Shown: positions 28,093 to 42,118 of the stretch, piece after piece
Numbering within the stretch: position 1 is the first letter of the stretch
Layout of the letters: the number at the start of each line of letters is the position of its first letter
From: Candidatus Zixiibacteriota bacterium
Lineage (GTDB): Bacteria > Zixibacteria > MSB-5A5 > GN15 > FEB-12
Reading direction: 5' to 3'
NCBI GenBank assembly: GCA_040753875.1
Contig: JBFMDV010000013.1
Location: forward strand, 1-64,000
Length of the DNA stretch: 64,000 nt
Made by a program: the position numbers and the translations under genes
Notes under the pieces: generated by a model
Seen by the model: the letters and a program-made list of their open reading frames with translations, nothing else
Databases searched by the model: none
What the model was told of the DNA's origin: nothing

Positions 28093-28855
28093 CCTTTCTC
28101 CGCCGTTATCCTACTGATATCGATCTTGCCAGTACGATTCATGATCAGGTGGGTCAGTTTGCGCACGATCTCGACGTTCTTAAACGGTTTGGTAATGTAC
28201 CCGTCGGCTCCGGCGCCGATAGCGTCCTCACGGTTGAACTGTTCGCTGCTGCCGGTTATCATGAGCACCGGCAGTGTAGGTCGCTGATCCTTGATGGAGA
28301 CCAGCAGGTCGAAACCGGACATGCCGGGCAGCACGATCTCCGAGATCACCGCCACCACGGGATTGGCGGCCAGTGCCTCCAGCGCCTCCTCACCGCTGTC
28401 GACCACGATCGAGGCGTATCCTTCGCGTTCGACAACCCGCTTGAGCAGATCGGCGATGGTCTTCTGATCGTCCACGATCAGAACGGTGTTGGCGTTCTCA
28501 GCGACCAGCTTCTTGACGTGCGCCAGCAGGTTCTCCTTGATGATGGGTTTCTTGAGGAAGTCACGGGCTCCCAGCTGGATGCTCTTGACAATGATATCGG
28601 GCGCGCCCAACGCGGAGCAGATGAGCACCGGCACTTTGCGGTAGCGCAGGTTCGAATGCAGGAAATTGAGCAACTCAAACCCGTCCTTGCTCGGCATCAT
28701 GATATCGGCAATGATGAGGCGGATCGGACGCTGGGCGTCCAGCGCCTGAATCGCCTGTTTGACGGTGGCGGCCGCCACCACTTCGAATCCCTCGGGCGTG
28801 AGAAAACCATTGATCGTGCCCAGGGTCACCGGATCGTCGTCGACCACAAGTACTT

Positions 28856-28859
<4 letters not shown>
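28089..28859 (-). CDS. Dual-receiver response regulator, second receiver degenerate
   Basis: A 256-residue protein made of two receiver (REC) domains and no output domain. REC1 (1-118) is complete: DDD at 7-9, phosphoacceptor Asp52 in LIIADIMMP, Ser82 and Lys104. REC2 (125-238) has Thr202 and Lys224 but Glu174 in place of the phosphoacceptor Asp (VISEIVLPG). A Glu at this site often mimics the phosphorylated state and cannot be phosphorylated in the normal way. Its ATG overlaps the stop of the hybrid kinase gene upstream (ATGA), so the two are co-translated and probably act in one relay. Confidence 0.9.
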
Positions 28860-32815
<3,956 letters not shown>

Positions 32816-33024
32816 AACTTTCTTCCCGGACCCTTGAATTCCCCTTCAGATTCCTATCGTTTTATATATCGGTCGGTTGGTCCGCCGGTATAGAGGCGTC
32901 GGAGAGCGGTGCATCTATTTTCCATAGTCCGATGGGCGCCGGGCAAGACAACAATTTTGCGTTTGCAGACACATGAATAGTGATGGACTGACAGGCCGAA
33001 CCCTGCAGTCAGAGCGAGTGCAGA

Positions 33025-33465
33025 TCACGACGGCGATGAAGTTGTATGGGGGGACAGCACCCTGCCGATGAGCTGCTTGAGCTGGTCGGGCGGAAACGGC
33101 TTCTTGAGGTACATAGCCGCGCCATGGGCAAAAGCACGCCCCTCATCAAGCTCAGGCTGGCGGGCGGTCAGGAATACGATCGGGACGGATGATAGCTGGG
33201 GTGACGTACGCAGTCGATCGGCTGTTTCGTAGCCGTCCATAATTGGCATGCTGACGTCCAGAATGATCAAGTCCGGTCGCCGCTCCACGGCCAGGCGAAT
33301 GCCTGTTTCGCCGTCACCGGCGTCGATGACATCGTATTCCCCTTCCGCCAGGAGGTGCTGAATGAGCTTGATGACAATGGGGTCATCGTCGACCACCAGA
33401 ATCGTTTTCCTCTGCCGGGGATTGCCTCCGCCGTGCCCTGCCCCGCTTTGTCTCTCTGAACTCAT
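33025..33465 (-). CDS. Single-domain response regulator
   Basis: A 146-residue receiver protein (start at ATG 33465) with DDD in ILVVDDDPIV, the phosphoacceptor Asp in LIILDVSMPIMDG, and the conserved Lys in YLKKPF. There is no output domain, so it is a CheY-like protein that would signal by binding a partner. It lies 209 bp upstream of the hybrid kinase gene on the same strand and is a likely partner of it. The frame is open further upstream to 33576 but the sequence there is unlike any receiver. Confidence 0.88.
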   Translation of the reverse strand: MSSERQSGAGHGGGNPRQRKTILVVDDDPIVIKLIQHLLAEGEYDVIDAGDGETGIRLAVERRPDLIILDVSMPIMDGYETADRLRTSPQLSSVPIVFLTARQPELDEGRAFAHGAAMYLKKPFPPDQLKQLIGRVLSPHTTSSPS

Positions 33466-33692
33466 ATTCAAGCATCTCAGGATCGTACGCATGATTGTCG
33501 GATGTTTTCGGGGTTTCTTGACTATGTGGGATGAACGAAGACCATGCGTCGGGGTGCCCCCCCAGCGACGTCTCATTTCCGCTTGTGCTCACCGCGTCAG
33601 GTGTGGTATGTTGGCGATGTCGCGGCCCGGACGACCGGTAGACACCGGGGGCGCGACGGCGTGAACCGCAACCACCCTTTGATGACACCGCC

Positions 33693-35348
33693 ATGGCAAA
33701 ACTGATAGGCACCGACGGCACCCGGTTATACTCGTTCCCGCTGGAACCGGGCAAGTATCTGATCGGCCGCAACCCAACCTGTGACTTTTGCATACCGGAC
33801 AAAACGGTGTCGCGGTCGCATGCCGAGCTGGAAATGGCCCCATCCGGCGCCGAATTCTATCTGACCGATCTGGACAGCCACAACGGCACAACCGCGAACG
33901 GGCGTCGAATCAGCGTGCGCACCCAGATTAATCCCGGTGATATCCTTATGTTCGGGCAGGCGGAGTTCAAGATCACGCTGGACGATAAACAGGCATCCAC
34001 GATGTCGTCCCTGCCGACCGCCCGGCTGGCTGACGGCAATTTCGAACAATCGGTGTTCTTGTCGCTGCATGAGGCCATGAAACCGTTGCCGAAGCGGGTA
34101 GCTGATATTCCTGAACTGATGCCGACCCTGTTTGAAATGGCCCGCACGCTGGTGTTGCCGGAGCCGAGAGAATCCATGCTGCAGCGTTCGCTTGGCATGG
34201 TGGCCAAAGTGATCCCGGCCGAACGGCTGGCTGTCCTGTTCGTCTCCGACAACCAGGATGAGGTGTATACTGCCGCGACACTCCTGCCGGAGGGGAAAGA
34301 TCCCGGTTCGTTCAGCCTCTCGCGCACGATCCTGAAAGACCTCCTCGGCAACAAGACAGCTATCCTGATCGGGAATCCGTCGGAGGACCCCCGTTTTGCC
34401 TCGCAGCAGTCGATCATCATGTCGGCGCTGAAGTCCGCCATGGCGGTGCCGCTGTTCGATGAGGCCAGGGTGCTGGGGATCCTCTACGTGGATACCACCA
34501 ACCCGATGCACCGGTACAGTAACGAATATCTGCATCTTTTGGCCACGTTCGGAAACATCATCGCCTCACGCCTGGTCAACTACACGCTATTGCAAGAGCG
34601 CGAAGAACGACACGCCCTGGATATGGAACTCCGGCGAGCGTCCTCGATACAGAAAAATCTCCTGACCACAAGCGCTCCCGCGTTCAGGGGATACCGGATC
34701 CACGCGTTTCAGAAACAGTCGCGCTCGGTCGGCGGCGATCTCTACGACGTGACGGTGCTGCCGGATGGACGGCTCGTGTTTCTGGTGGCTGATGTCAGCG
34801 GCAAAGGAATGGGAGCGGCCCTTCTGATGTCGAATATCCTGGCGGCGTTCCGAATCCTGTATGGCGGGTCAGGATTTGAGTTGGGTGAAGTGGTCAGGCA
34901 TGTGTCCACCCAGCTCCTGCGTTACAGCGCGCCGGAGGACTTTGCGACCCTGTTCATCGGCATCGCGAATCCCGACTCCGATCAGATCAGTTTCATCAAC
35001 GCCGGGCATAATCCGCCGCTTCTGGTGCGGCGCGACGGCACCAGGGAATATCTGCAACCCTCCGGCACGATGATCGGGGCTTTCGATTTCAGTGCCTGGA
35101 ATGTCGAGACTCAACGGTTGTTCGACGGCGACTTCGTGTTTATTTTCACCGATGGTGTTACTGAAGCGATGAAAGGGGATCAGCAGTATTCGGATGAGCG
35201 GATGGAGCGGCTGGTGATCGAAGCCAGAGATATGGAACCGGCGGAACTCGCCCGGCGTCTGATGGCGGATATCGATGCGTTCGTGGGTGATGCCCCGCGA
35301 TCGGACGACATTACCATGCTTATACTCAAGAGGGATAGCCGATGCTAA
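33693..35348 (+). CDS. FHA-GAF-PP2C (SpoIIE-type) protein phosphatase
   Basis: A 551-residue signalling protein. Residues 1-95 are an FHA domain with the phosphothreonine-binding residues (YLIGRNPTCDFCIPD, SRSHAEL, SHNGT). Residues about 130-310 look like a GAF domain. Residues about 330-550 are a SpoIIE/RsbU-type PP2C phosphatase with DLYDVTVLPDGRLVFLVADVSG, NAGHNPPLL and FIFTDGVTEA, carrying the metal-binding Asp residues. The gene overlaps the Ser/Thr kinase gene by seven bases, so the FHA domain may read the kinase's phosphothreonines while the phosphatase part opposes it or acts on an anti-anti-sigma factor. This pairing is an inference. Confidence 0.92.
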   Translation: MAKLIGTDGTRLYSFPLEPGKYLIGRNPTCDFCIPDKTVSRSHAELEMAPSGAEFYLTDLDSHNGTTANGRRISVRTQINPGDILMFGQAEFKITLDDKQASTMSSLPTARLADGNFEQSVFLSLHEAMKPLPKRVADIPELMPTLFEMARTLVLPEPRESMLQRSLGMVAKVIPAERLAVLFVSDNQDEVYTAATLLPEGKDPGSFSLSRTILKDLLGNKTAILIGNPSEDPRFASQQSIIMSALKSAMAVPLFDEARVLGILYVDTTNPMHRYSNEYLHLLATFGNIIASRLVNYTLLQEREERHALDMELRRASSIQKNLLTTSAPAFRGYRIHAFQKQSRSVGGDLYDVTVLPDGRLVFLVADVSGKGMGAALLMSNILAAFRILYGGSGFELGEVVRHVSTQLLRYSAPEDFATLFIGIANPDSDQISFINAGHNPPLLVRRDGTREYLQPSGTMIGAFDFSAWNVETQRLFDGDFVFIFTDGVTEAMKGDQQYSDERMERLVIEARDMEPAELARRLMADIDAFVGDAPRSDDITMLILKRDSRC

Positions 35349-38332
35349 GTTCGGGCCAGTCTTTGGCGCAATTTCGTATCGTCCGGATGCTGGGCGAGGG
35401 GGGGATGGGTCAGGTATATCTGGCCGACGATCAGAATTTGCACCGGCAGGTGGCGCTCAAGGTGCTGTCGCCGGAGTTTGTCGGCGATATGGAGCGATTG
35501 GAGCGGTTTCAACGGGAGGCCAAGACCGCCGCACAAATATCCCACCCGCACGTCATGGCGATCTATGACCTGAGCGTGGCGCCCGATCCCGCCAGCGGAC
35601 GCGACCTCAGTTTCATTGTGATGGAGTATGTCAAGGGACGATCTCTGTCGGAATATCTGAAAGGCAGGTCGGGAGACCTGGCGGCCGTGGCGCGGCAGGC
35701 CGAGAAGATAGCATCCGGGCTGGCGGCCGCGCACAAGATCAACGTGGTGCATCGCGATATCAAGGCAGACAATATCCTTGTCGATGAGGACGACCAGCCG
35801 AAGATTCTCGATTTTGGTCTGGCCAAGCCGCTTGACCCGGTGTCATTTGGTGAGAAACAGGGGGGCACGCAGACGGTTTCGCGCGAGCTGACGAAAGCCG
35901 GAAAGATTATGGGGACCGTCTCCTATATGTCGCCGGAACAGATACGCGGCGAAGCCGTGGACACCCGCAGCGACATCTTCTCATTCGGTGTCCTGCTGTA
36001 CCGGATGGCCACCGGTGAGTTCCCGTTTGCTGCAACAACTGAGGTGTCTACCCTGGCGAAGATACTCGAGTCGCGGCACGAGTCGCCGCGCGTCAAAAAC
36101 GACGCGGTGCCGCCTGAGATGGAGCGGATCATCGACAAGTGTCTGCAGAAGGACGCCAATGACCGGTATCAGGACACGCGCGACCTGGTGGTGGATCTTC
36201 GCAATCTCAGGCGCCAGTACGACAGCGGTGTGACCGACCGTGTGTCGACAGTGACCGACCGTCCGACCGAATCCAGGCGCAACTTCTTTGTCAGCCTTGG
36301 CTGGAAGCAGATCGTGCTGATCATGTTCGTGCTTTCGCTTGCGTGGGCTTTCATCATGTCGCGTTCGAGACCGGACGGTTCTGGCTCCGGCTCGCAAGCG
36401 ATAGCTGGTGAAAACGCACTGGCCATCCTCAGTTTCGATAACAAAACGGGAGACGCGACTTTGGACTGGCTCCAGACCGGCCTGCCGGAAATTCTGTTGA
36501 CCGATTTGTCGCAGGACCCATCCGTCAACTTGATCAGCCGACAGCGCATCCTGGACAATTTGAACGAGGCGGAACGAAAGCAGATGGGGGAGGGGTCACA
36601 CGAAGCCTGGACAGAAGCCGCCAAAGGAATGGGCGCGACAACTGTTCTGACGGGTTCGTATTACAAGCTGGGGAATCGCATTCGAATTGATGCGCGGCTT
36701 GAGGACCTTGCAACGGGCAAGATTCTGCTTGGCGAGAAAGTTGTGGGGGATGATCCGTTCGGTCTGGTCGACAGCCTGACCGACAAGATTGCCGCCTCGC
36801 TCAATCTTCGCCACCCTGTGGATGCCCGCAGCGTGGCCACTTACACGTCGTCGTCACCGGAAGCATATCGCAAGTATCTCGAGGGGATGGAGCTGTTCAG
36901 CTCACAGTTGCATGATCAGGCCATAGCCAAGTTCAACGAAGCGATCGCCATTGACTCCACTTTCGCGCTTCCCTATATGCGGATCGGCATGGCCAGTGCG
37001 TTTCAAAGCAAAATGCAGGTAGGAGCACATTACCTGGCGCTGGCCAAGAAGTTCCAGGATAAGCTGCCGCCGCGTGAGCAAACGCTTTTGGATATCTATG
37101 CCGATATCTGGCTGAATCGCAAGTTCAACGATGCCTTTGCCAAGATGGAGGCGATGGTGCGCAGCTATCCGGATGACTACGAAGCACGAACGATCTACGG
37201 TATCCTGATTAACGAATTTCAGCAGGATACGACCAAAGCCTTTGCACAGTTCGACTCAGTGCTCGCAACCAACCCCGGTTTTCAGATGGCGCTTGGCTAC
37301 CTAGCCGAGCAGAACGCGCGGTACGGTCACTACGATGTGGCACTGGAACACATTGGCCGAATCAAGAAATCTCATCCCGAGTCACCTCTGCCATATCGGT
37401 TGGCCGCGGATGTGTACCGACGCATGCTCAAGATCAGTGAAGCAATCACGGAATACCAGACGTTGCTGAGCAAGCACCCGGAAGAAACCGACGCCCTGGT
37501 GAACCTGAGTTTCCTGTATATTCGCAAGCGAGATTTCAGAGCGGCGGAAGAGGCGCTGGAGTCCTACCGGACGGCAGCGGCCAACGACCCGTACAAACTC
37601 GAAGAGTACTGGGATGACAAAGCAATTCTGGTCGACTGGTCCGGCCGGTTCAACACGGCGCTTCAATATCAATTCGAGCGACTGAACCAGGCCAGAAGAA
37701 CCGGCGACAGCATGCATGTCGTCAATGCTCTCAACAGCATCGCGAATCGCCAGGAGCAGCTCGGACGGATTGACAGCAGCCTGTATTACTACGAACTGGC
37801 TGACTCGTGGACAGTGAGCACTCAGATTTCCTCCTACCCCATCCAGTTGGTGGCGGCCGATCCTAAGAACGAACCGAAAGCTCGCCCGCTATTCAAGGCC
37901 GATGTCTCCAATTTTCGTTCCCGCATCCCATCGGATCTGTGGCCGATAGCCGATGCCCTTGAGGAAATTTTTGAAGCCCATTGCGCGGTGGATACCGCCC
38001 GTCTGATCAAGGGGCTGCGCGCCATTATCGATGTCCAGAAAGAGCGAGGCTCCAGCAATATTCGAGAACTGGGCTATACGTTGATCGCCAACGGCCAGTA
38101 CAAAGAAGGCAGGGAATTGCTGGAGCAGTTCGTGTCTGGCAAGCATGAATCGTCATCAGGCTATTACTATCCTATGAACTTGTACATGCTGGGGAAAGCC
38201 AGTGAAGGGCTCGGCGAAAACCAGGACGCCGTCAAATATTATACCGAGATGCTTTCATACTGGGGGACGCCCGAGGTCGAACTCAAAGAAATCAAGGATG
38301 CCCGCGCGCGGCTGGCCAAACTGACGAGTTGA
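35342..38332 (+). CDS. Transmembrane Ser/Thr protein kinase with TPR region
   Basis: A 996-residue kinase. The N-terminal kinase domain (10-275) is complete: glycine-rich loop LGEGGMGQVYL, Lys40, catalytic H137-R-D with Lys141 and Asn144, and D157-F-G, then an APE-like region MSPEQIRGEAVD. A span (VLIMFVLSLAWAFIM) follows at about 325-340. Outside it lies a TolB/FlgO-like region (ALAILSFDNKTGD, LLTDLSQDPSVNLISRQ; about 358-480), then TPR repeats to the C-terminus. The TPRs could bind an outside ligand. It is coupled with the FHA-PP2C gene. Confidence 0.93.
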   Translation: MLSSGQSLAQFRIVRMLGEGGMGQVYLADDQNLHRQVALKVLSPEFVGDMERLERFQREAKTAAQISHPHVMAIYDLSVAPDPASGRDLSFIVMEYVKGRSLSEYLKGRSGDLAAVARQAEKIASGLAAAHKINVVHRDIKADNILVDEDDQPKILDFGLAKPLDPVSFGEKQGGTQTVSRELTKAGKIMGTVSYMSPEQIRGEAVDTRSDIFSFGVLLYRMATGEFPFAATTEVSTLAKILESRHESPRVKNDAVPPEMERIIDKCLQKDANDRYQDTRDLVVDLRNLRRQYDSGVTDRVSTVTDRPTESRRNFFVSLGWKQIVLIMFVLSLAWAFIMSRSRPDGSGSGSQAIAGENALAILSFDNKTGDATLDWLQTGLPEILLTDLSQDPSVNLISRQRILDNLNEAERKQMGEGSHEAWTEAAKGMGATTVLTGSYYKLGNRIRIDARLEDLATGKILLGEKVVGDDPFGLVDSLTDKIAASLNLRHPVDARSVATYTSSSPEAYRKYLEGMELFSSQLHDQAIAKFNEAIAIDSTFALPYMRIGMASAFQSKMQVGAHYLALAKKFQDKLPPREQTLLDIYADIWLNRKFNDAFAKMEAMVRSYPDDYEARTIYGILINEFQQDTTKAFAQFDSVLATNPGFQMALGYLAEQNARYGHYDVALEHIGRIKKSHPESPLPYRLAADVYRRMLKISEAITEYQTLLSKHPEETDALVNLSFLYIRKRDFRAAEEALESYRTAAANDPYKLEEYWDDKAILVDWSGRFNTALQYQFERLNQARRTGDSMHVVNALNSIANRQEQLGRIDSSLYYYELADSWTVSTQISSYPIQLVAADPKNEPKARPLFKADVSNFRSRIPSDLWPIADALEEIFEAHCAVDTARLIKGLRAIIDVQKERGSSNIRELGYTLIANGQYKEGRELLEQFVSGKHESSSGYYYPMNLYMLGKASEGLGENQDAVKYYTEMLSYWGTPEVELKEIKDARARLAKLTS

Positions 38333-38370
38333 CGTACGATTAAGGCCGCCCCCAAGAGTATTATCAACGC

Positions 38371-39012
38371 ATGGAATTCCTGACCGGCTTGTTCGACCTC
38401 TTTCTGCATCTGGATAAACATCTGGCTGAGATCATAACGGACTATGGCGTCTGGACATACGCCATCCTGTTTCTGGTGATCTACATGGAGACCGGGTTCG
38501 TAGTGACGCCATTTCTTCCGGGAGATTCGCTGCTGTTCGCGGCCGGATCGTTTGCCGCCATCGGATCGTTCAATCCGATTTTTCTCTATGTCCTGCTCTG
38601 TTGTGCTTCTATCGCCGGTGATTCCACCAACTATTGGATTGGGCACTTTATTGGGCCGAAAGTGCTGGCCAAGGAGAACAGTCGGATTCTGAAGAAGAAG
38701 TATCTTGATCGGACGCACAAATTCTATGAGAAGTATGGAGGCAAGACGGTGATTATCGCCAGGTTCGTGCCGATTGTCCGTACGTTCGCGCCGTTTCTGG
38801 CCGGCGTGGGGGCCATGAACTATCCGCGGTTTATTGTCTTCTGCGTGATTGGAGCGCTTCTCTGGGTGGGGGGCTTTGTCTGGGCCGGATATTTCTTCGG
38901 AAACCTTCCGTTCGTGAAGGACAATTTTTCGATCGTCATCGTGGCCATCATTCTGATATCAGTGCTGCCGGGGGTGGTGGAGTATTTCCGCCACAGGAAA
39001 AGGAGTTTATAG
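38371..39012 (+). CDS. DedA family membrane protein
   Basis: A 213-residue DedA/SNARE-associated (VTT domain) membrane protein. Recognisable parts are ETGFVVTPFLPGDSLLFAAGS, FYEKYGGKTVIIARFVPIVRTFAPFLAG and four or so spans. DedA proteins are implicated in flipping undecaprenyl phosphate or phospholipids, which in this window would fit the envelope genes. A TATTAT box ends six bases before the ATG, so the transcript may be leaderless; the preceding kinase gene stops only 38 bp upstream. Confidence 0.9.
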   Translation: MEFLTGLFDLFLHLDKHLAEIITDYGVWTYAILFLVIYMETGFVVTPFLPGDSLLFAAGSFAAIGSFNPIFLYVLLCCASIAGDSTNYWIGHFIGPKVLAKENSRILKKKYLDRTHKFYEKYGGKTVIIARFVPIVRTFAPFLAGVGAMNYPRFIVFCVIGALLWVGGFVWAGYFFGNLPFVKDNFSIVIVAIILISVLPGVVEYFRHRKRSL

Positions 39013-39094
39013 TCCGTTCGGCTTGATTGAACACAATAAGGGGCTGGGTCGTCTGTTTAAGAGAGTGATGGGGGAATGGCTTGACGGGAATAGT

Positions 39095-39988
39095 ATGAAA
39101 CCATTGATCGGAATCGCGGCCGCGATTGTCCCGACGCTCTTGTCAGGGTGTGTCTTCCATTCTCGCGCGCCGCACACTGCCATTCTGACCGGGCGAATCG
39201 TCGATTGCCGGACCGGGGAGCCGATCTTCGGAGCCTCCGTACTACTAGTGGGCACCACGATTGGTGCGATGTCGCAAAGTGACGGCTCTTTTGTTGTGCC
39301 AAAGATACAACCGGGGACATACGACTGTGCGTTCTCATCTGTAAGTTATGAGAAGATGCAGATCCAGAGAGTCGCTATTATGAGAGGAGTGGTGTCGTGT
39401 GGTGACGTCGCCCTTTTACACTCTGACCCAGTCGGCCTCATAGCTTCAATTGACACCGCTGACACCGTTCCACCATTAGTGGCTGACCTGTACAATCGAC
39501 GACTTTTCACGTATGAGGATTCTCTAATAAGACGCGCTGAGGGACAGAAGCTGTTCGATGAGGTCGCTGCCGTTCACTTGCGGAATCTGCAGTTCCTGTT
39601 GACAGGTGAAGCCGATTCCCTGGCGTCCAATCTTGATTCCATCTATGCTGATCTCGTAGAGGGTAGCCGCGTACGATACGACACCGCCAGAATCACCCAA
39701 TTCAGAGGCCTCTTCAAATCACGATCCTACAGCAGACTCCGTGGAGTAGCAATGGCCAACTTAGTGGATTTCTCTACCCCTGATTACTATCTCGTCACGA
39801 AATACACACGCTGGAATCACTTGAAACTGGGCGCAAGCTACGCGTTGGGTCTCTTGCGCCAAGGCGACGTCATCGTGGCCTTTCGTTCAAAAGACCCCGA
39901 ACTACTCCCTTTCGGATGGATTGGCGCTTACAGGTTCATTGAGCGCAGATGGATCATGGTCGCTGCAGCACTACCCTGCCGCTGTTGA
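39095..39988 (+). CDS. Lipoprotein with carboxypeptidase-regulatory-like domain
   Basis: A 297-residue lipoprotein if started at ATG 39095 (MKPLIGIAAAIVPTLLSGC, lipobox LSGC); ATG 39068 in the same frame is an alternative. Residues about 30-115 form a carboxypeptidase-regulatory-like or CarbopepD_reg_2-type beta-sandwich (TGRIVDCRTGEPIFGASVLL, then TTIGAMSQSDGSFVVP). The rest (120-297) is charged and mostly helical and is not recognised. The gene is less GC-rich than the core genes around it. It ends 23 bp before a terminator facing rpsA. Confidence 0.65.
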   Translation: MKPLIGIAAAIVPTLLSGCVFHSRAPHTAILTGRIVDCRTGEPIFGASVLLVGTTIGAMSQSDGSFVVPKIQPGTYDCAFSSVSYEKMQIQRVAIMRGVVSCGDVALLHSDPVGLIASIDTADTVPPLVADLYNRRLFTYEDSLIRRAEGQKLFDEVAAVHLRNLQFLLTGEADSLASNLDSIYADLVEGSRVRYDTARITQFRGLFKSRSYSRLRGVAMANLVDFSTPDYYLVTKYTRWNHLKLGASYALGLLRQGDVIVAFRSKDPELLPFGWIGAYRFIERRWIMVAAALPCRC

Positions 39989-40012
39989 TCTTCCTAATTC
40001 CCCCGAACGAAA

Positions 40013-40039
40013 AACGGCGCCCATTTTTCGAGCGCCGTT
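40013..40039 (-). terminator. Rho-independent terminator of the cmk-plsC-rpsA unit
   Basis: Arms AACGGCGC and GCGCCGTT form a perfect 8-bp stem around an 11-base loop. Read on the minus strand, the stem is followed by a T-run (TTTTTCG), 25 bp after the rpsA stop. On the plus strand a weaker CTCTTTTTC follows, so it might also end the lipoprotein transcript. Confidence 0.8.
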
Positions 40040-40063
40040 CTCTTTTTCAATCTATAAAACAGG

Positions 40064-42088
40064 TTACGCTTCAGCCGCACCTGCCTCGGGGGCAGAGTCA
40101 GTCGGAGGCGGGGTTTCCGCCTGGGCGGTCGCTCTGAGTTCCTCCGGCATCGCTTCCGCCATGGCCCGGCTGGCCGAGGTCGGATGCTGTGCCAGATACT
40201 GCTCAAACTCGGCCCGCTCCCGCTTCTTGTAGTACACTACCACCGACAGAATCACCTTGTGCTGATTCTTGTCGAACTCGATGACAGTAAGCGGGATCTG
40301 CTCACCTTCACGGAACACGCCGGTCGGGTCGGTCAGGTCGCGTCCGGCCAGCTGGGCGACCGGCACGAATCCCTCCAGACCTTCGCCCAAGTCCACCACG
40401 ACCCCGCGATCCAGTACCTTGGTGACCATACCAAGACACTCGGCGCCGATGGAGAACCGCTTGGCCAGTTCGGGCCACGGATCATCCATGAGCTGTTTGA
40501 AGCCGAGGGAGATGCGACGGTTTTCGTGATCGATCTTGAGCACTTTCACGTCGACCTTGTCCCCCTTCTTCATGATCTCAGATGGGTGCTGTACCCGCTT
40601 GGTCCAGGACATGTCGGAGATGTGCACCAGACCATCGATCCCTTCCTCGAGTTCGACAAAGGCGCCGAACGCGGTCAGGTTGCGCACCTTGCCGGCTACA
40701 ACTTTGCCGATCGGGTACTTCCCTTCGATAGTAAGCCACGGATCCGGCTCCATCTGCTTGATGCCGAGCGATATCTTCTCGTTCTCTTTGTCGATGGAGA
40801 GCACCACGGCATCAACCTTGTCGTTGACGTTCATGATCTTCGACGGGTGCTTGATATGCTGGGTCCAGGACATCTCGGAAATGTGAATCAATCCCTCTAT
40901 GCCTTTTTCCAGCTCGACAAACGCACCGTAATCGGTGATAGAGACAACGCGGCCGGTGAGCCTGGAACCAACCGGATACTTCTCCTCGATATTCTCCCAC
41001 GGGTACGGAGTCATCTGTTTCAGACCAAGTGAAATGCGCGAGGTCTTGTCATCGTAGTCGAGAATCTTGACGTCGATCTTCTCGCCCAGGGTCACCATCT
41101 CGCTGGGGTGACGAATCCGTCCCCACGACATATCGGTGATATGCAGCAGGCCGTCGACACCGCCCAGGTCGATAAAGACGCCGAAATCGGTGACGTTCTT
41201 GACGATACCCTGGCGAATCTGGCCGACCTGGATCTCGCGAAGCAGGTTGGCGCGCATGCTTTCACGCTCTTCCTCGAGCACCACACGGCGCGACACCACG
41301 ATATTGCGGCGGCTCTTGTTGAGCTTGATGATCTTGACATCGATCATCTGGTTGATGAGAGCGTCGAAATCCGGAACCTGCCGCAGCGATATCTGCGAGC
41401 CGGGGAGGAAAGCGTCGACTCCCATGATATCCACCACCACGCCTCCCTTGATACGGCGGGCGATCTTCCCCTGGATCGTCTCGCCGGAATCATGCACCTC
41501 GCGGATCCGATCCCAGACGCGCATGAAGTCGGCCTTCTGTTTGGACAGAATGAGCTGACCATTGGCATCTTCGATCTGCTCAAGGTAGACATCGATCGGG
41601 TCGCCAACCTTGATGTTCACCGGAACGGTGAACTCGTTGATCGGGATGATCCCCTCGGATTTGAAACCGACATCGACAATGACGTCGGTCATCGTGACGC
41701 CGAGCACCCGGCCGCGGACGATCTCACCTTCCTTGATGTCCTTGATGGTGGAATCATACATCTGGACCATCGCGTCGTACTCCGCCTTGTCGTAGACAAC
41801 GCCGGAGACATCGGTGATCTTGACCGCCTGTACCTCAGTGGGTTCGGCCGGCATCGAAATCTCGATGCGACCCTTGGCTTTTTCGACGACGCGTTGACGA
41901 CGGGTGGTCAGCGCGCGATCAAGCTGCTCCCGCTGGCGAACAACCGCGGCGGAAACATCTTCCACCTCGGTGGGAGACCGCTTGACCAATTTAGTTTTGA
42001 CTTTGACAGTCTTCCTGGCCGTCGACGCTTTTCGTTTGCTCGTCTTGGCGTCGAACGTCGGTTTGGTGGGCTTTTTGGCTACTGCCAT
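40064..42088 (-). CDS. rpsA: 30S ribosomal protein S1
   Basis: A 674-residue S1 with about six S1 RNA-binding domains. After a basic N-terminal extension (about 1-90, Lys/Arg-rich), each domain shows the pattern [30 protein letters not shown], for example [12 protein letters not shown] and [12 protein letters not shown]. The tail is Ala/Pro/Glu-rich. S1 brings mRNA to the 30S subunit and is required in diderms where Shine-Dalgarno sites are weak. A strong AAGGAGG (complement of 42105-42111) precedes the ATG, and a long hairpin sits just upstream of it. Confidence 0.96.
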   Translation of the reverse strand: [674 protein letters not shown]

Positions 42089-42118
42089 CGTGCCTGTAAG
42101 AACCTCCTTAAAACCGCC

